From Antedon mediterranea (lineage: Eukaryota; Echinodermata; Crinoidea; Comatulida; Antedonidae): 64,000 nt of DNA. Position numbers and translations under genes: made by a program. Within the stretch, counting starts at the first letter, position 1, and the number at the start of each line of letters is the position of its first letter. The stretch lies in assembly GCF_964355755.1 (NCBI RefSeq), contig NC_092677.1, positions 439,001 to 503,000 of the forward strand, given 5' to 3'. Positions 24,816-38,345 of this stretch are shown in pieces. The notes beneath the pieces were generated by a model. The model saw only the letters and a list, made by a program, of their open reading frames with translations, was not told the DNA's origin and made no database searches.

Positions 24816-25039
24816 ACATAATATTTCATAGTTTGTATCTTGAAAGTAAAATGAATATTCAAAAGTTTAAAATACCAACATTTAATGATGGAAAATCTTT
24901 CCATTCATTTTTTCGTATTCGAAATTTGTGTATATATTTGTTCTAAAGTCTGTATATTTATGATTGAAAAGAATTTATAAAGGTTTATTTGTTATTGAAT
25001 TTGTCTACTGAAAGTGTTTTGATTTTATGAATCTAAAGT

Positions 25040-25140
25040 TAAAACAGTCGGACAGTCGGTCATGTCGGTCGATCAAGTCATGTACTGTCAATTCATGCCA
25101 TGTCGGTCGGTCGGTCAAGCCAAGTCATGTCCTGTCACGT
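25040..25140. repeat. GTCGGTC / GTCATGTC low-complexity tract
   Basis: Irregular short repeats of GTCGGTCGGTC and CATGTC(A/G) with no fixed period. Confidence 0.6.
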
Positions 25141-25352
25141 TATAACACGCTAACAAATATTTAAAGAAATGCAAGTATCATATTCATAATCAATGGAAAC
25201 ATAAAAATAGAATTTATTAAAAAAAAGTGTAATGTTTGTGAATCATTATTACTGTACATTTAAACTACACACATATAGGTACAACGTTTGCATTATGGTT
25301 TACTACATACTATCTTCCTTTCTTTTCTGTACATAATGTCTATTTTGCATAT

Positions 25353-25462
25353 AAAGCTCTGTCTACACTATCAAAAAAAGTGATGTGCCCATGAATGGAC
25401 ACGATGTCATACTGCTATACCATATTTTGTCAAACTAGTTTGATAGTGTAGACGGAGCTTTA
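25353..25462. mobile_element. MITE copy 4, compact (GCTCTGTCTACACTATCAAA family)
   Basis: Ends AAAGCTCTGTCTACACTATC and GATAGTGTAGACGGAGCTTT are inverted repeats. The middle is shortened, and the inner segment is inverted relative to other copies (CCATATTTTGTCAAACTAGT). Confidence 0.85.
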
Positions 25463-25564
25463 CCTAGTCATAAACTCATGTTTATATACAGTACTGTACT
25501 GTTGTTGCATTGACTTTGAACATAATATTGGTAGTTCTATTTTGTTACTTTTAACTCATCCGCA

Positions 25565-25615
25565 AGATCGTCCCCCTTCAATCGTCCCCCTTCAATCGTC
25601 CCCCTTCAATCGTTT
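25565..25615. repeat. ATCGTCCCCCTTCA x4 (14 bp)
   Basis: Four short tandem copies, the last one diverging into ATCGTTTGAATT. Confidence 0.75.
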
Positions 25616-25916
25616 GAATTGTGTGCTTTGTACTTCTTGTATTGTATTTTTGCTTATATTTTAAATATATCTAATACAATGCATAGTCTATAATAATAGG
25701 TGCTGCTGTTACGGTTAGTACACACTGGAGCAGTGTTCATGTGCGCTAAGCGTTCGTGCACGCTTGACGCGTACATACGCGTACAATATTGTGTGAATCG
25801 TCATTATTTACGTTCACCACTTATTACAACGTAGAAAGAACGTAGCACCAATAGGATGTACATCTATTATTGTAAAATTCATCCAGTATCCAATACATCG
25901 TATCATAATTATACAT

Positions 25917-25922
25917 TTTATT
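25917..25922 (-). promoter_or_regulatory. Poly(A) signal candidate for Ig receptor A
   Basis: TTTATT on the plus strand is AATAAA on the minus strand, about 80 nt after the stop codon at 26004. Confidence 0.5.
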
Positions 25923-26003
25923 AATAAGAATTGTAAATAAACATAACATTTACACTTGTACAGTAGTTTCACCTTAATTAAGTACTAGGACATAAAGTGA
26001 TGT

Positions 26004-29000
26004 CTACTTAGCTACATGAACTGCTGCAGGTACCTCATTTGCATAGGTTATTGGCGTCTTTCGAATGACCTGAACCATAAAATTGTACACAAATACAGTA
26101 TTACTGCAGGATACTGTTCATTGATGGCAAGAGGTGATTATGTTCTCATGTTTATGTTGATGAATTGTTACATCAAATTGTGACGTCATATAATTACATC
26201 ATTAACACTAGAGATATCATTAACATCATTAATACTAAATTAATGTTAAATTGTGTTTTACAAATGCACTGCTTTGCTTTTGTATGCTTTTTTGTTTGAC
26301 AATCTTGACTGTTCCAAAATATCTGGGCCAATCTACAAAAAAAGTGTTAAATAATGTTAATTATTTAAGAAAAAAGTTCGTTAAACTACGCTAAACTGTT
26401 TTCAATGGTCGTTTTATATGGAAATTTATAAAATAGAGAACCAATTAACATCTTAAATATGAACTGTTTGATTAACTATATTTAAGAAAATTATTCATAG
26501 AAAAAACCAATTTAGTGTAATGTTTTAGAACTCGTAAACTGAAGGGCCTCTCATCAGAAAATGATTCATAAATATCAATAGAAATACCATTCTTAGATTA
26601 AGTAACGTCCCACTTAACTAATCCCTCTATTGTCATTAATTGTTAACTACACAAAGTCATAGAAAGTAGTTTGCTTGTACCAGACGTAAAAAGTAGTTTG
26701 CTTACCCCAGACGTTGTGTCCGATGAATCGTCTTTTTCTTTTAGACCAACAAACTCAATTTCATTGTACGAAAATCCGGACTTCATGCTAATAACGAATT
26801 AATGAAAATATCTTAATATTAGAGTATAAAATTTGGATCAAATAATAATGATGCTGACGTCATAATGTATAGTAGGTTTATACGAAACTACGCGTGAAAA
26901 CTAAATCAAAAAAGGGCAAATTTACAGGAAACTGACAGAAGTACCAATCTTTCGAAAAACTCTTCATTTGACATTGAAACAAAGTGACATTATTCGGTAA
27001 AAGTTTAGTATTTATGGAATCTGAGATCTGACGATTCTGGTATACTTTACTGATATTTCTAAAGTAAAGGTTTAGTAGTGGCGTTTAACTAGGATTAAAT
27101 GAATTGATGATAATGTCAAATACCTGTATTATAACAAATAAATAAACTTACGTAGAATCATCGTATTTATCTGAAAAAGAAACAAGATAATCCATAATAA
27201 AATAAAGTCATCCATAATAATTACAGGATTGATACAACAAACACAATATATTAATTTAAAACACTATAATATCTACACAAAAGAATACATTTTGGTAAAA
27301 TTACCGTGACGAAGTCGAAAACCTTTTACGAATATTTCCTACGGTATTTTGCACGTACAAAGGGAATTAAGGTAATACACGTTCTTGACAGACAGTTTAA
27401 TTCATATATAAATTGATATGCATACTTACATCCTTTTGGCATTCGAGACCGCCTTTTACAAAATAAAAGACAGAAAATGATTAGAACGATAAGAAAGATG
27501 AAACCAGTCGTACACGCTGAGATAATGATGATGGTCATTGGCTCCAGTAGTGGTACTAAACAAAACATAAATGAATAATCACAATAAATATGTTTTCACA
27601 TGTTAAACTCATTTGTCTTCTTACTCTACCGACAATTACACAACAACAATACACACTGTACATACAATACATTTGAACGCGCGCGTCGAAGTTAGACTCC
27701 TTCATGGGATTTCAATCAGTTCTAATAATTAACTGCACTGTAATACTGCAATGGAAACTAAATAATAAAAGATTTGTTATGCCACTTTTCCAGCAAAGGT
27801 AAGACTATAATATAGAGTTATAATAACATTTATGTTTCGTACCAATTGTTACTACTATGCCGTTACCTTTTATGTGAATACGGAAACTCGCGGAACTTGG
27901 GAACGGAATTCCGCCTCGCACTCGACAAGTATATTTCATATTATCATCCATTAGGCTCGCATCAATTATCTCTATGTTCGCAGACGATGACAATTTAACT
28001 CCATTTTTGTACCACTCGTACGAATATGTATCTGCTGATTCGCACTCGTTTACACTGCAGACTAACGTCATTGATTTTCCTTCTTTTAGTGAAACCGATT
28101 CACCCTCAATAGTACGACCTGTCTTCATGTCACTCACGGTGGCATATCCACAGGAGTCTAGAGAAAGCAACAACAAAATATTTTACAAATTTAGCTAATC
28201 AACTGTACATATTAAACAAGATTTCTAGAAAAAAAAGTTACAAGTAGAGAAAAATAGTAATAATACAAGCATGGAAAAATTCCTCTATGTTAATATTGAT
28301 TTTGAATTCCCAACTTTATGTATTTGGCTAGATAATTAAGACGTATGATATTTCTAAGATCTAGAAAAGTGAGATATCTTAGGTCTTACTTTGATAGATC
28401 TTAATTTCTACACACTCTTTTTTTTCAAGTTTGCATTTTTTCAGGAACTTGTTTTGAACCTTTCAGTTTATATATGTGGTATTTTTTACCACATATTTTT
28501 ACGTCAGTAAGAATTCAGAGGAATGTGGAAAGTAGACATTAATTCGCAGTAAAGGCCGAATTGAATAAATATTGGCCTCCTCCTACCTCCAATGATTACA
28601 CTAGTCATTTTCTGCATGTGGCCGACTGGATTCGTAGCAGTCAGTGTCAGTTCGTACGACTTGCCAACTTCTTCCTCAGGAACGTAGAAGGTAAAGGAAG
28701 ACGTGGTCATTCCTTCCACTACATGTCCATCTTTTGTCCACATCAGGCTTGCTGGTGGGTTTGATTCCACCTCAAACGTAACGGTAACGTTCTGGTTGAT
28801 TACTGTCTTGGTGACACTTATGTCATTGATAACTGGTGAAACTGTAAGAAGAGTGTATAATATGGTAATACAGTTATTTTTTTATAAGTTTTATATTTCA
28901 TTTCCAAAAACACAAAAGGCCATCATACCAGCTTTATTAAATAATATGCCTACATAAGCTTACTATCAATTTTCTATTTTAGATACATTGCCCTTCCCTC

Positions 29001-29039
29001 CTCATCAAGAGAACAATTGAAACATTGATTGATTGATTG

Positions 29040-29073
<34 letters not shown>

Positions 29074-32000
29074 ATTAAAGAGTTAGCACACTGTTAAACT
29101 TGTTCCATGCCAGAATTAACAGGTTTTTACTGAATGTGCTAAATTTCAGATTATGTTAATTCAAATGTGTAAGTTCAAGATTCTGATTCCAACCCTTCAG
29201 TTAGTATTGTTGTATGTTTATTAGTTATTTTTTTATTATTACTTGTCAAAGTTTTTATTTTATTTAAAATACTTACAGTATACTTCTAGTCGTTTTGGAG
29301 GACTTGTTTCTTCCCTGACGTTGTTGCGCGCGCCACACACGTACATTCCGTCATCAGCACGTGATACGCTGTATATTATGAGTGTATGGTCACTTCGAAT
29401 CATGTGACTTCTAGAGGTTAAAGGAAGTTCTATGTTGTCTTTCTTCCAATAAACCGACGGCATGTTGTCACCAGTTGCCCTACAGGTCATCGTGGCGTTA
29501 CCTCCAACAACAATGCCATGCGATGGCACATTTGATACAGCTTCACTTAACCCTAAGTCAAAGAAGAAAAACAATTACTTTTTTCTGACTTAATACTTTG
29601 AGCCTTGTAGTACTACTAGTACGAAAGACACAGTGAACTAATATTCTTGATTTTGTTTGTGTTTATTAAATCTGTCTAGTCCACCATATTGTTTTCTTCA
29701 ACCTCCCCATGATTTGAATATAATATAACAAAACTTACAATAAACTTTAAGACTGATATCACCAAAGTCTTCATTTGGTGTATCCCCAATGATTTGAACC
29801 CGACACCTGTATTTTCCATTGTCTTCCTTTTGTACATTTTGTATCTGCAAGTCTGCTTCTCCTGACACGCTGTGACGTGGGTAGCCGTCCTCCCTATGAG
29901 TGGTTCCCTCGGTCCTGGTAAGAATTGGTTGTGGGTTGTCGTACTTATCTAGTAGACTCCAATGTACGATTGGTTCTGCGTTTACACTGGCAATTTTCTT
30001 GCTAAATGTACATCGTAGAACTACTGTACTCCCTTCCATTGATTCTGTACTTTGACCAACATTTACTGACGTACCAACAACCACTATAGAAAAAAAACAA
30101 TTGAATTATTGATTTTTTTTTTTTTAAATCATAAAACGTCTATTAACTCAAATAGTTTACGTTTTCTTTGCCCTTAATTTCCTCAGTGTAGTGCAAATAA
30201 GTCTCTGTATCTGTACGACTTTTAATATACCTGTGATCCTCGAATAGAATAGAATAAATGTAGGTAGGCCTAAGACTTAAGCCTACACATCACAAACAAA
30301 TCACGTAACTTACCCATGTATATAGGTATCGAACAAATACCTGAGTTCATTTGATTTTTTTTTTATTTTGGAATGTTTACCGTAGATATGACATGCACTT
30401 TTTTTGTCAAAGGTATCCATTGACAATATAGTCGGCTAGACGGTTTATAAAACCGAAGTTACAACCCATTTTGTTAAAGTTAAAATACTTAAAAATTATC
30501 TAAATTGAATAGGGCAGATGAACAACTAAATCCAGCTTTTTAAATATAATAATAGTTACGTTCTTGAACTGTTCACATCCTTTGTAACAATCGTGCTTGC
30601 GTTGATTTATGAATAACGCTAGCAGACTTTTAATCTGCTATTTTAGTAAGGAGGTCGTGTTAATGTCACTCTAAAGTTACACTCGACCTATTTTTATAAT
30701 GTTTTATTACAAAAAGAAAAATGGTTGTTATACAGTAGTAATAATTGTTTATACCTTGTCGACAGACATCCAGATAAAAGGCACCACAATACCCTTGCCA
30801 ATAGAAACATCTATCCGAATTTATTGTTAGACGTTTTAGCTAGTAATACTGTAGTTGTAAAGTTAATATACCTCTGTCTACACTACAATTTGATGTGCCC
30901 AAATATGGTAGTGGTATGCCCAAGTGTGGTGATATGACATAATTATGTCCATATATGGGCACTCACATTTTGTTGTGTAGACAGAGCTTTAGACGTTTTA
31001 GTTTGTAAAGTTGCTATAGTATTATATACCATTGTATTAAATAGACAGAAGTGAACGTGATTCTCGCTACTCTATATTACTCCATTCATTGGAATATTTG
31101 GTAATACAAACTGCAAAGTGTTTCTATGGAACGCCGTTTACGCAACATTTCAATGATATGAATTTTATGACGCGATATGTGAATGAAATGCATCGATATG
31201 AATTGAATGGCGCGATATATGAATGAAATGTTTTGAATTGAATGCTTTGAATTGAATGTTTTGAATGAACTGTTTTGAATGAAATGTTTTGAATAAATTG
31301 TTTTGATTGCAATGTTTTGAATGAAATGTTTTGAATGAAATGTTTTGAATTAAATGTTTTAAATGAAATGTTTTGAATGAAATGTTTGAATTGAATTGAA
31401 AAGTCAAACTATTGGTGGCGTATGTCATTCCCGCTCGCGATTTTTTTCTCAACCTCTTAGGCCTAAGCGTGGGTAGCCTCATCTCCACGCTGCCTTTACA
31501 GAGAATCCTAACAGACCTGAGTTCGGAAATATGTATTCCAATGTTTCAGGTCTGTTAGGATTCTCTGTAAAGGATCCATATTGATGACAGCGTGGAAAGG
31601 AGATGAGGGTACCCAGGCTTAGGCCTAAGAGGTTAAAACAAAATCGCGAGCAGGAATGACATACGCCGCCAATAGTTTGACTTTTCAATTCAATTCAAAC
31701 ATTTCATTCAAAACATTTCATTCAAAACATTTCATTCAAAACATTTCATTCAAAACATTTCATTCAAAACATTTCGTTCAAAACATTTCATTCAAAACAT
31801 TTTATTCAAAACATTCAATTCAAAACATTTCATTCAAAACATTTCATTCAAAACATTCAATTCAAAGCATTCAATTCAAAACATTTCATTCATATATCGC
31901 GCCATTCAATTCATATCGATGCATTTCATTCACATATCGCGTCATAAAATTCATATCATCAAAATTTTGCGTAAACGGCGTTCCATATGTTTCACCGAGA

Positions 32001-33881
32001 ATCTTGTGGAGTAGATTATCTAAGCTGGGTCTATAATGTATAGTTTACTACTATTTCAGGCACGTCTGTCCATAGTTTTAACCAGAAACACTTCTATTAT
32101 GCAACATATATTTGTATACAGTATAGTATAGCTACAGGACTGGCATTTATAATACCCGGGTTAAACGAATCTAGTCAAGTGAAATACAGATAGGCCTATA
32201 TCACGCAAAAATGAATGAATATATACAGCAGGGAAAAATTTCATTTGAATATTTTGTTTAGCAAAATTGCTAATCAAACTGATTTTTTAGTCAAGAAACA
32301 TAGTTTTGTATTGTATTTTTTGCTACACAATTGTAGAAATGTGTAGCAAAAAGTTTGTTTTGTATAGCTTTTTGCTATGCTACACTGGCGAAATTATTCC
32401 CTGTACAGACGTACTGTAAAGTAATAAATCTTCTTGAAATGTGTTAAAAAGTTATGGAATGAGGTTCTGAACTAAAGCAATAAACACAGAATTACGTTAT
32501 TATAACACGTGACGTATGTAGGGAGGACACACAAGTACGTGTGTATATTCGAACAGGTGTCTTGCGTTTCTCAACACGCACACTTTTTAAAAGACATGGT
32601 TTGTAATGCTTTTGGCCCGACCTTTGACATTGTATAGGGGGATATATATACCCATAGAGATATTATAGTCTTTATGATATACTACATCTTATATATAAAC
32701 TAAAGTTTTTTATTGATGAAGAAATAAAAGTTGGTCGATCCTACATAAGACAAAAAAAAAAATAAAGTTACTTTATCTCACCATTACTGTTTATGTTTGC
32801 GATATGCGACCGATGCGTGGGCGCAATTATGTGCATCAACCCGACATAGACGCACTTATCGAAAGTCAAATGCTGTGAACATTGCCAAATTGCCCATGAA
32901 TAATAGCCTATATGCATGGTAAGGGTGTTGAGTGCCAATGTTTAAATATCTTGACACCGGTAAATTAAGACACATTGTAAAATTGTCTTTGGTTTGTGGT
33001 ACTAAGTGAATAAATTACAACATTATAATAGTAGAGAAAAAGTTACTGAAAATCTAATCTAATACTCATAGCAATTATTCATGGGTGGGTTCCATGGGTG
33101 GTGGCTGAGAGTAAATGTTTATTGATAAGCCTTTAATTTGATGAGATGGTACTGCAGTACATGTTAAGAAACTATGGAGGAATATTGAAACCTGCGCTAA
33201 TTCTTCGAACCAAAAGTTTAGATTTCAATGTTGATGTATTTAACGATTGATTTGAAGAGGTTCAAGATCGCTGTTGTTATAATACATGTACCGTACTACA
33301 CCATTAGACAGAAATAAAAGTGGCTTAAAATAACAAACGTGTATACTTTTCGTATAAACACTTTAATCGTAATAATAGTATGACAATCAACTTAAAAGTA
33401 TATGAAGGTTATCTCCATTACTTTTTTTTTCATGATTATTGTGTATAAATGACAAACTACAAGAAAAACCAACATAATTGCTTTAGAAACGGTTATTTCT
33501 GCTTAGTTAATCTAATGTTTTATTCAATATTTAATTAATATTAATTACATGACACATCTTTGTTTTTGGAATCTTTATTTGTTTACTGATTTTATAGTAT
33601 ATTTCAGAATATCTTAGAATTGCCTTATTCAAATCTGCATATATAATGGGAAAATTGAAAACAGAAAATCAAAAATTAAAGAAAATTAAAACAAGATAAG
33701 CGGCCTGGATGTGTCTCTTGATGTTGAAGGGGTACACCCTCCATATATGTGTAGGTTCTGATAAAACAAACTTGACAACAATACAATATAAAAAAGATTG
33801 TGAAACAAACTTACCATCAATTACAAACAGATAGCATAGTCCAAGCCAGTACAATCTAAATCCACTAGTTAAATCCTTCAT
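26004..33881 (-). CDS. Ig receptor A: four Ig domains, transmembrane, tyrosine tail (508 aa)
   Basis: Minus-strand exons: 33881-33815 (signal peptide, LYWLGLCYLFVIDG), 30083-29739 (V-type Ig1, VVLRCTF ... DNGKYRCRV), 29552-29277 (Ig2, ATMTCRA ... DDGMYVCGA), 28841-28587 (Ig3), 28157-27867 (Ig4, MTLVCSV ... MKYTCRV), 27555-27430 (transmembrane, TIIIISACTTGFIFLIVLII, then CKRRSR stop-transfer), 27170-27152, 26787-26706, 26069-26004 (tail and stop). All Ig borders are phase 1. Ig3 has phenylalanine and threonine where the two disulfide cysteines belong. The tail has KYDDS, SYNEIEFV (a YxxI site like Src-family SH2 ligands) and TYANEV (YxN, Grb2-like). It is a type I cell-surface receptor or adhesion protein. 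No orthologue is recognised and the ligand is unknown. Upstream untranslated exons are likely (33882-34004 and 38272 onward). Confidence 0.85.
29022..29075. repeat. (ATTG)n microsatellite, intron of receptor A
   Basis: About 50 bp of ATTG units interrupted once by TATT. Confidence 0.9.
30871..30992. mobile_element. MITE copy 5 (GCTCTGTCTACAC family)
   Basis: CTCTGTCTACACTACAATTT at the left and GTTGTGTAGACAGAGCTTTA at the right are inverted. It lies in the first intron of receptor A. Confidence 0.8.
31125..31987. mobile_element. 863-bp near-perfect palindrome (foldback element)
   Basis: Arms of about 400 bp: TATGGAACGCCGTTTACGCA at the left end matches TGCGTAAACGGCGTTCCATA at the right end. 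The arms pair through a long AT-rich block made of GAATGAAATGTTTT / AAAACATTTCATTC units and a unique part (GCCTTTACAGAGAATCCTAA, CAGACCTGA) around a loop of about 26 bp at 31521-31546. No real gene; the frames on both strands are repeat artefacts. It sits in the intron between the signal-peptide and Ig1 exons of receptor A. Confidence 0.92.
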
Positions 33882-34004
33882 GATTATTTCCTTTTTACGT
33901 TAGATATTTCTCTGGTTGCACTCAGCACTGTACTCTTCGAATGGACGCCCTATATAGTTTAGTGGTGCACGACGCTCGAACCCAGTGCGGTCTCTACTGA
34001 ATAC
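33882..34004 (-). other. Probable 5' UTR part of receptor A exon 2
   Basis: On the minus strand TTTCATTACAG|GTATTCAG makes a good acceptor at 34004/34005, leading without a break into the start codon at 33881. Confidence 0.5.
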
Positions 34005-37000
34005 CTGTAATGAAAGAGCGGAAAATACAATATTTATGATTTAGAATGAAAATCCTTCCTCGTTGTCTTCAACAATACAAGTAACAATTGTACATCACGC
34101 TACACTGACCCAGTAGTTTTGTCAAAACTCACTCGTATATAACGAAAGTAAACGATAATAATCTGCCGTGCTTCTATGATCATGGCCTTAGAGCTGATGA
34201 TCTAAAATAATATCTAGCTACACGTATCAATCAATTTGTTTACATTATGTACATGATGTTTTGTTGTATATTGAAATATGTATGAGTAGAAATAGGTACT
34301 TTGTACAGTATCGTATCCACCAGATTCCCAGTGCTGTATCTCCACATACAATACTATCTATTTATAAGTATTATTAGGAATATTTGGTAATGCAGCATAT
34401 ACAGTAATTTATTTATATGACATCAACATGTGGTGGCTGTATCATGGAAGGTGATGATCTAAAATCATCATCATCAGCAAAATAATGTCTTGCTACACTT
34501 ATCATGTCTTTTAGTGGCGTGCAACGCGACTCTACAGATCACTTTGTCGGTCGGTAAACACTAACTTGAGCAAGTGACTGCAGCCGCCATGTATATGGCC
34601 TTGTTATATAATTTATATGGAAGATATGTGAGTAAAAATAAGTACAGAGTATAGATCTGTACATTATCGTCATCCCTGTATGTACTGTTGTTCATAGTAA
34701 TTATCGTAGTTTAATGATAAAACACAACATTATTCTTTGAGCTACACATAATATAATACTTCATCATGCTGTCTTATCAATGGTAGTACTATCACTACGT
34801 GATCATTATGATCATTATCAGCCATCATTAGTTTAATATGTTACATTTATGTGCATGCAATGTTGTACATTAAAGTTTTACTTCAATTTGGAAGGAGCAA
34901 AAATAGAACATTCATCTCTTATAAAAGTTGACCTTGATACGTGAGTCTAGACTCTAGAGCCCATACGTCACTCCTTACAGCATACTTAAATGATCAAGGG
35001 AGTGATAAATCCAATCTTTATTACGGATCACCAATTTTTGTAACGATCTTCACGATCATGAAGGGCACTTTTACGTTACAATAATAAACATTGCGATATG
35101 ACAGCTTCCAAAACTCTTGTTGTGTTTTTATTATTAATTGACAAGGGAACCACCACTGTATATTTCAACAAAATTAGATTAAAGTTTTATTTTATTATAT
35201 TAAAGAGATGATACTTCATCGCTTTGGCGATGTATATTATTACAGGCGCTCTAAAATGTCAATGGTACAGTTATAGAAGGGTGCCAATAATTCCAAGAAG
35301 AGTGGATTGTACGTACCGCGTATAGACTAGAATGAAGGGTGGGAATTTAGACTAGAAGGCTGACCACTATTTGATACCTCGCCACTATCCAGGTTTATCA
35401 CCTTATCTCACCTCCGCCAACAATTACAACCCTCAACAAGATGTGTTTCAACCTATTGAGTAGTGCTGCATGAGTTGATCTGGGCCTCAATGGTTCAATA
35501 ATAATAATAGCTAGTTAGGCCTACACTAAGCAGTATAATAATTTTAGCAGATTATAGAATGCCACAGTATTGCACTGTTGCCTACCGTACAGTACTTTTC
35601 CAGCAGTAATTTTATATAATAGACAGTTATATTGGTTTCCATTATCAATAGCGAGATATTTACCACCAAAAGTAAGTTTCATTCTTTAAGTTGTCTTTCA
35701 TTGTATGGTATAGTTATAAATATGCAGAATTAATAGGTTTAGATTCCTGTAACAATTGTTTCTTTTCAGTCAATTTAATACAATTATTTATGTAAACACG
35801 CCTGGTCGGTGAGTGTGTGCATTAGGGTTGACTGGAAACACTCAATGCGTGTGGCTTGTGTCAAAGGGGTGTACCGTACAAACACATTTTAGGTAAAAAA
35901 ATCGGTGTTAAAATCACACCGGAACATGCCCTATTTCATGAGTTCGAACTTCTACCACATGGTCCCCAGTATTTGAGATAAAAAATGATGTGAAGACATG
36001 GTTTTAAGAAAGACTAAGTGTTAAGTAACATTTAAAATAAATAATAACTGTAAAATTGGCCTAATATAGTTGTATTTAAAATTAGAGATAAAGAGAAAAC
36101 GTATTTGTTTTAGTTCAACATCTGGAATCTGGTTAATCCTTCAATTTTTATGAATTACATTTAAGCATTGTCAAAATGTTTGTACAGTAGTTTCGCAAAT
36201 TAAAAACAAACAAGCATCAGACAATCATGTTCTGTGCTTGAAACTAAATGTTCCCAAACTATGTGGAGGTAGAAATAATACCGCTAACGGTCCATCCGTC
36301 CGGTTTGTGATTCTCATGCACATTAGTTTTCATTGGTTTTGATTGAAAACGTATCAGTGATATTATGACTTTAGTTCATTAAATGTGTCCTTAGAACTAG
36401 AAACATTTCGTTTCTTATAGGTTTATCGAACTTTTCTTCACACGTTTTCTCTAAATTCTTTATCATATAGAGAGAATTATGTTTAATAACTTTTCTTACA
36501 ATTATGCCATATCAAATTATCACAATCGTAAATTTAGTGCGTACGTAAAATGTAAACAGTGAGCATTCATTATTTATGGATGAATACAAAACATAGTAGT
36601 AGAAGTAAAAGAAGCAAGTAGGCCTATAATTTCCTGGGAGTGTATACTTTGGTATAAGGCTTGGTTCCCACTAGCATACAACGCAAGGACGTATAGCACG
36701 CGCAACGCACACTCTCTCGCGCTGCGCCGCTGGAAACCAAGCTTTAGTACAACCATACATGATTGTGTAAGTGTGTACGTGTGTAACTGGAGATTAGAAT
36801 TCCTACTAATCAAACTAAGAAACAAAGGTATATCGTTACATGCACAGTGGGACCCTTATCTTATCTATCTACTTATTTAATACTTAAGTCATTAAATCCT
36901 CGTACTTAGATTAACATGTTCAATCTATCAATTGTTCTGTCTGGTGCTGTTGGTATATTTTGTTTTACAGAATTGACATTGATATATTTGGTTACCATAT

Positions 37001-38271
37001 ACGTTTCCATGGTTTTTGTCTTGAGTTGGTTTGTTTTCCGGTCAAAAAGAGAATTTTAGAATGTTGTGTAGGATTAGGTTTAGTCGCAATCAATGTTCTA
37101 CTCTTAGGTTGTAGAATTAAGCTTAAATTTATTGGAAACGCTGAAAGCTGGTACTGTAGTAGAGGGAATATTGTGAATGTTTTATTTCGTTTTCTAGCAG
37201 TAATGCATAGTCCATGATATATGAGTTCGTGATGGATGTTTATTTTTTCGTCGAGAGATGAATTTGGTAGAACTCTTTTGTATCATCTTTATTTAACTTA
37301 TGAGAAACAATGAAATGGGTTGGACTAATTTAAAACGTATTTAAAGGTCACTTGTATGGCGGCTTTTTTTATTACTAACCAAGCAATGAGGTCCAGATGG
37401 TATTCTCTTCTAGCCAATAGAAATACTGGAATGTTACGCTAATCCTGTGTAATCATTAACTAGATTTACTGGTCTCAACAACTATTCCATTCTACACCAT
37501 TCTGTTAGTGTCTATTTCAATTATTCAATGCATTTACAAAAATCCAGTTATCAAATTCCTTTCAATTTCATAAATATTTTGAAAAATATAATATCTTTTT
37601 GTTTCATTTTGTTTTCAACAATTCCCTTTTTAGGGATTTAAAGAAACATGTTAGAAATCTAAAGATCAAACGTTCAATTCAAGAAGATAAAATATTTTGT
37701 ATTGCCAACAAAATAAAGTTTTATTTTTAGGCCTACTCGTCAAATGACGTACATCGTGTTGTCATCATGTGTTAGGAGCCAAGAAATTCATCAACAACAT
37801 TCACAATGTCAATGAAAGAGACAAACAGAAATGTAAGCCTATAAAAACTATATATTATCAATTGCCAATTTTTCTATATATATAGTTTCTGTCTGTGTTA
37901 AAAAGTGTCATAAAAAATAGGAATTAGCGGCCCTTTTCTAACAAATTAAGTTTAGTCGTTTGGTCTATTCATTTTAAAGACGATAATACTTAGCAATTGT
38001 CTTTTGTTGCTGTAATTATTACGTACATTGATATACAGGCATACTATAAGCAATTATTATACGTCTTATACATAGATTACTACTGATTGTTTTACCTTCG
38101 TTCCACACCACATAAACATAATTTGATAGTAATCGTATGAGGGAGTATTCTTCTTATTTTGCTCCTAAAATTCTCCATTAAACCAATACATAAACTTATT
38201 TATTACTGACTCTTTTTAAACTTATCTGCTGCGCGACTAATATACTTTAAAAAATACTTTTTAAAACTCAC
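34005..38271 (-). other. Likely first intron of receptor A; no gene seen
   Basis: 4.3 kb without a convincing exon on either strand. A small inverted-repeat element lies at 36657-36746. The open frames here (for example 36574-36825 minus and 36960-37217 plus) lack domains and splice context. Confidence 0.45.
36657..36746. mobile_element. 90-bp MITE-like element with AAGCTTGGTTCC ends
   Basis: AGGCTTGGTTCCCAC at the left and GGAAACCAAGCTTTAG at the right are inverted. The interior is GC-richer (CGCAACGCACACTCTCTCGC). A related fragment (GCGTTGCGTCTCTAGTGTGA, ACCAAGCCT) lies at 54380-54412. Confidence 0.65.
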
Positions 38272-38345
38272 CTTGGATCTTGTTGATGTTGTTAGCTTGC
38301 TTAATTTCGGTTGAATGGATTTTAAGTTCTGACTACTCCGCACCT
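38272..38345 (-). other. Candidate non-coding first exon of receptor A
   Basis: The minus strand has a strong donor, TCCAAG|GTGAGT, at 38272/38271. It would pair with the acceptor at 34005. The upstream limit (transcription start) cannot be seen. Confidence 0.35.

Larger units (their letters stand above)
23965..26003. other. Convergent intergenic region, DNAAF8-like / Ig receptor A
   Basis: No gene seen. 23965-24200 is rich in ATGAATATGCATAAAACAT words. An AATAAA at 24293-24298 could serve the DNAAF8-like gene. 24470-24815 is a three-copy repeat. 25353-25462 is a MITE. 25565-25615 is a short CGTCCCCCTTCAAT array. Confidence 0.6.

Noticed and set aside
26004-26787. ITIM or ITSM in the receptor A tail
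   Set aside because: ITYANE has E, not I/V/L, at +3, and FSYNEI has F at -2. Neither meets the consensus, so they are listed only as possible SH2 sites.
31165-32036. Frames of about 107 and 126 codons rich in SFKTFHSKH on both strands
   Set aside because: They are products of the repeated units in the palindrome arms. No splice context and no domain.
36574-37217. Frames of 83-85 codons in the 34-38 kb gap
   Set aside because: No family resemblance, no matching splice sites, and one overlaps a small inverted-repeat element.
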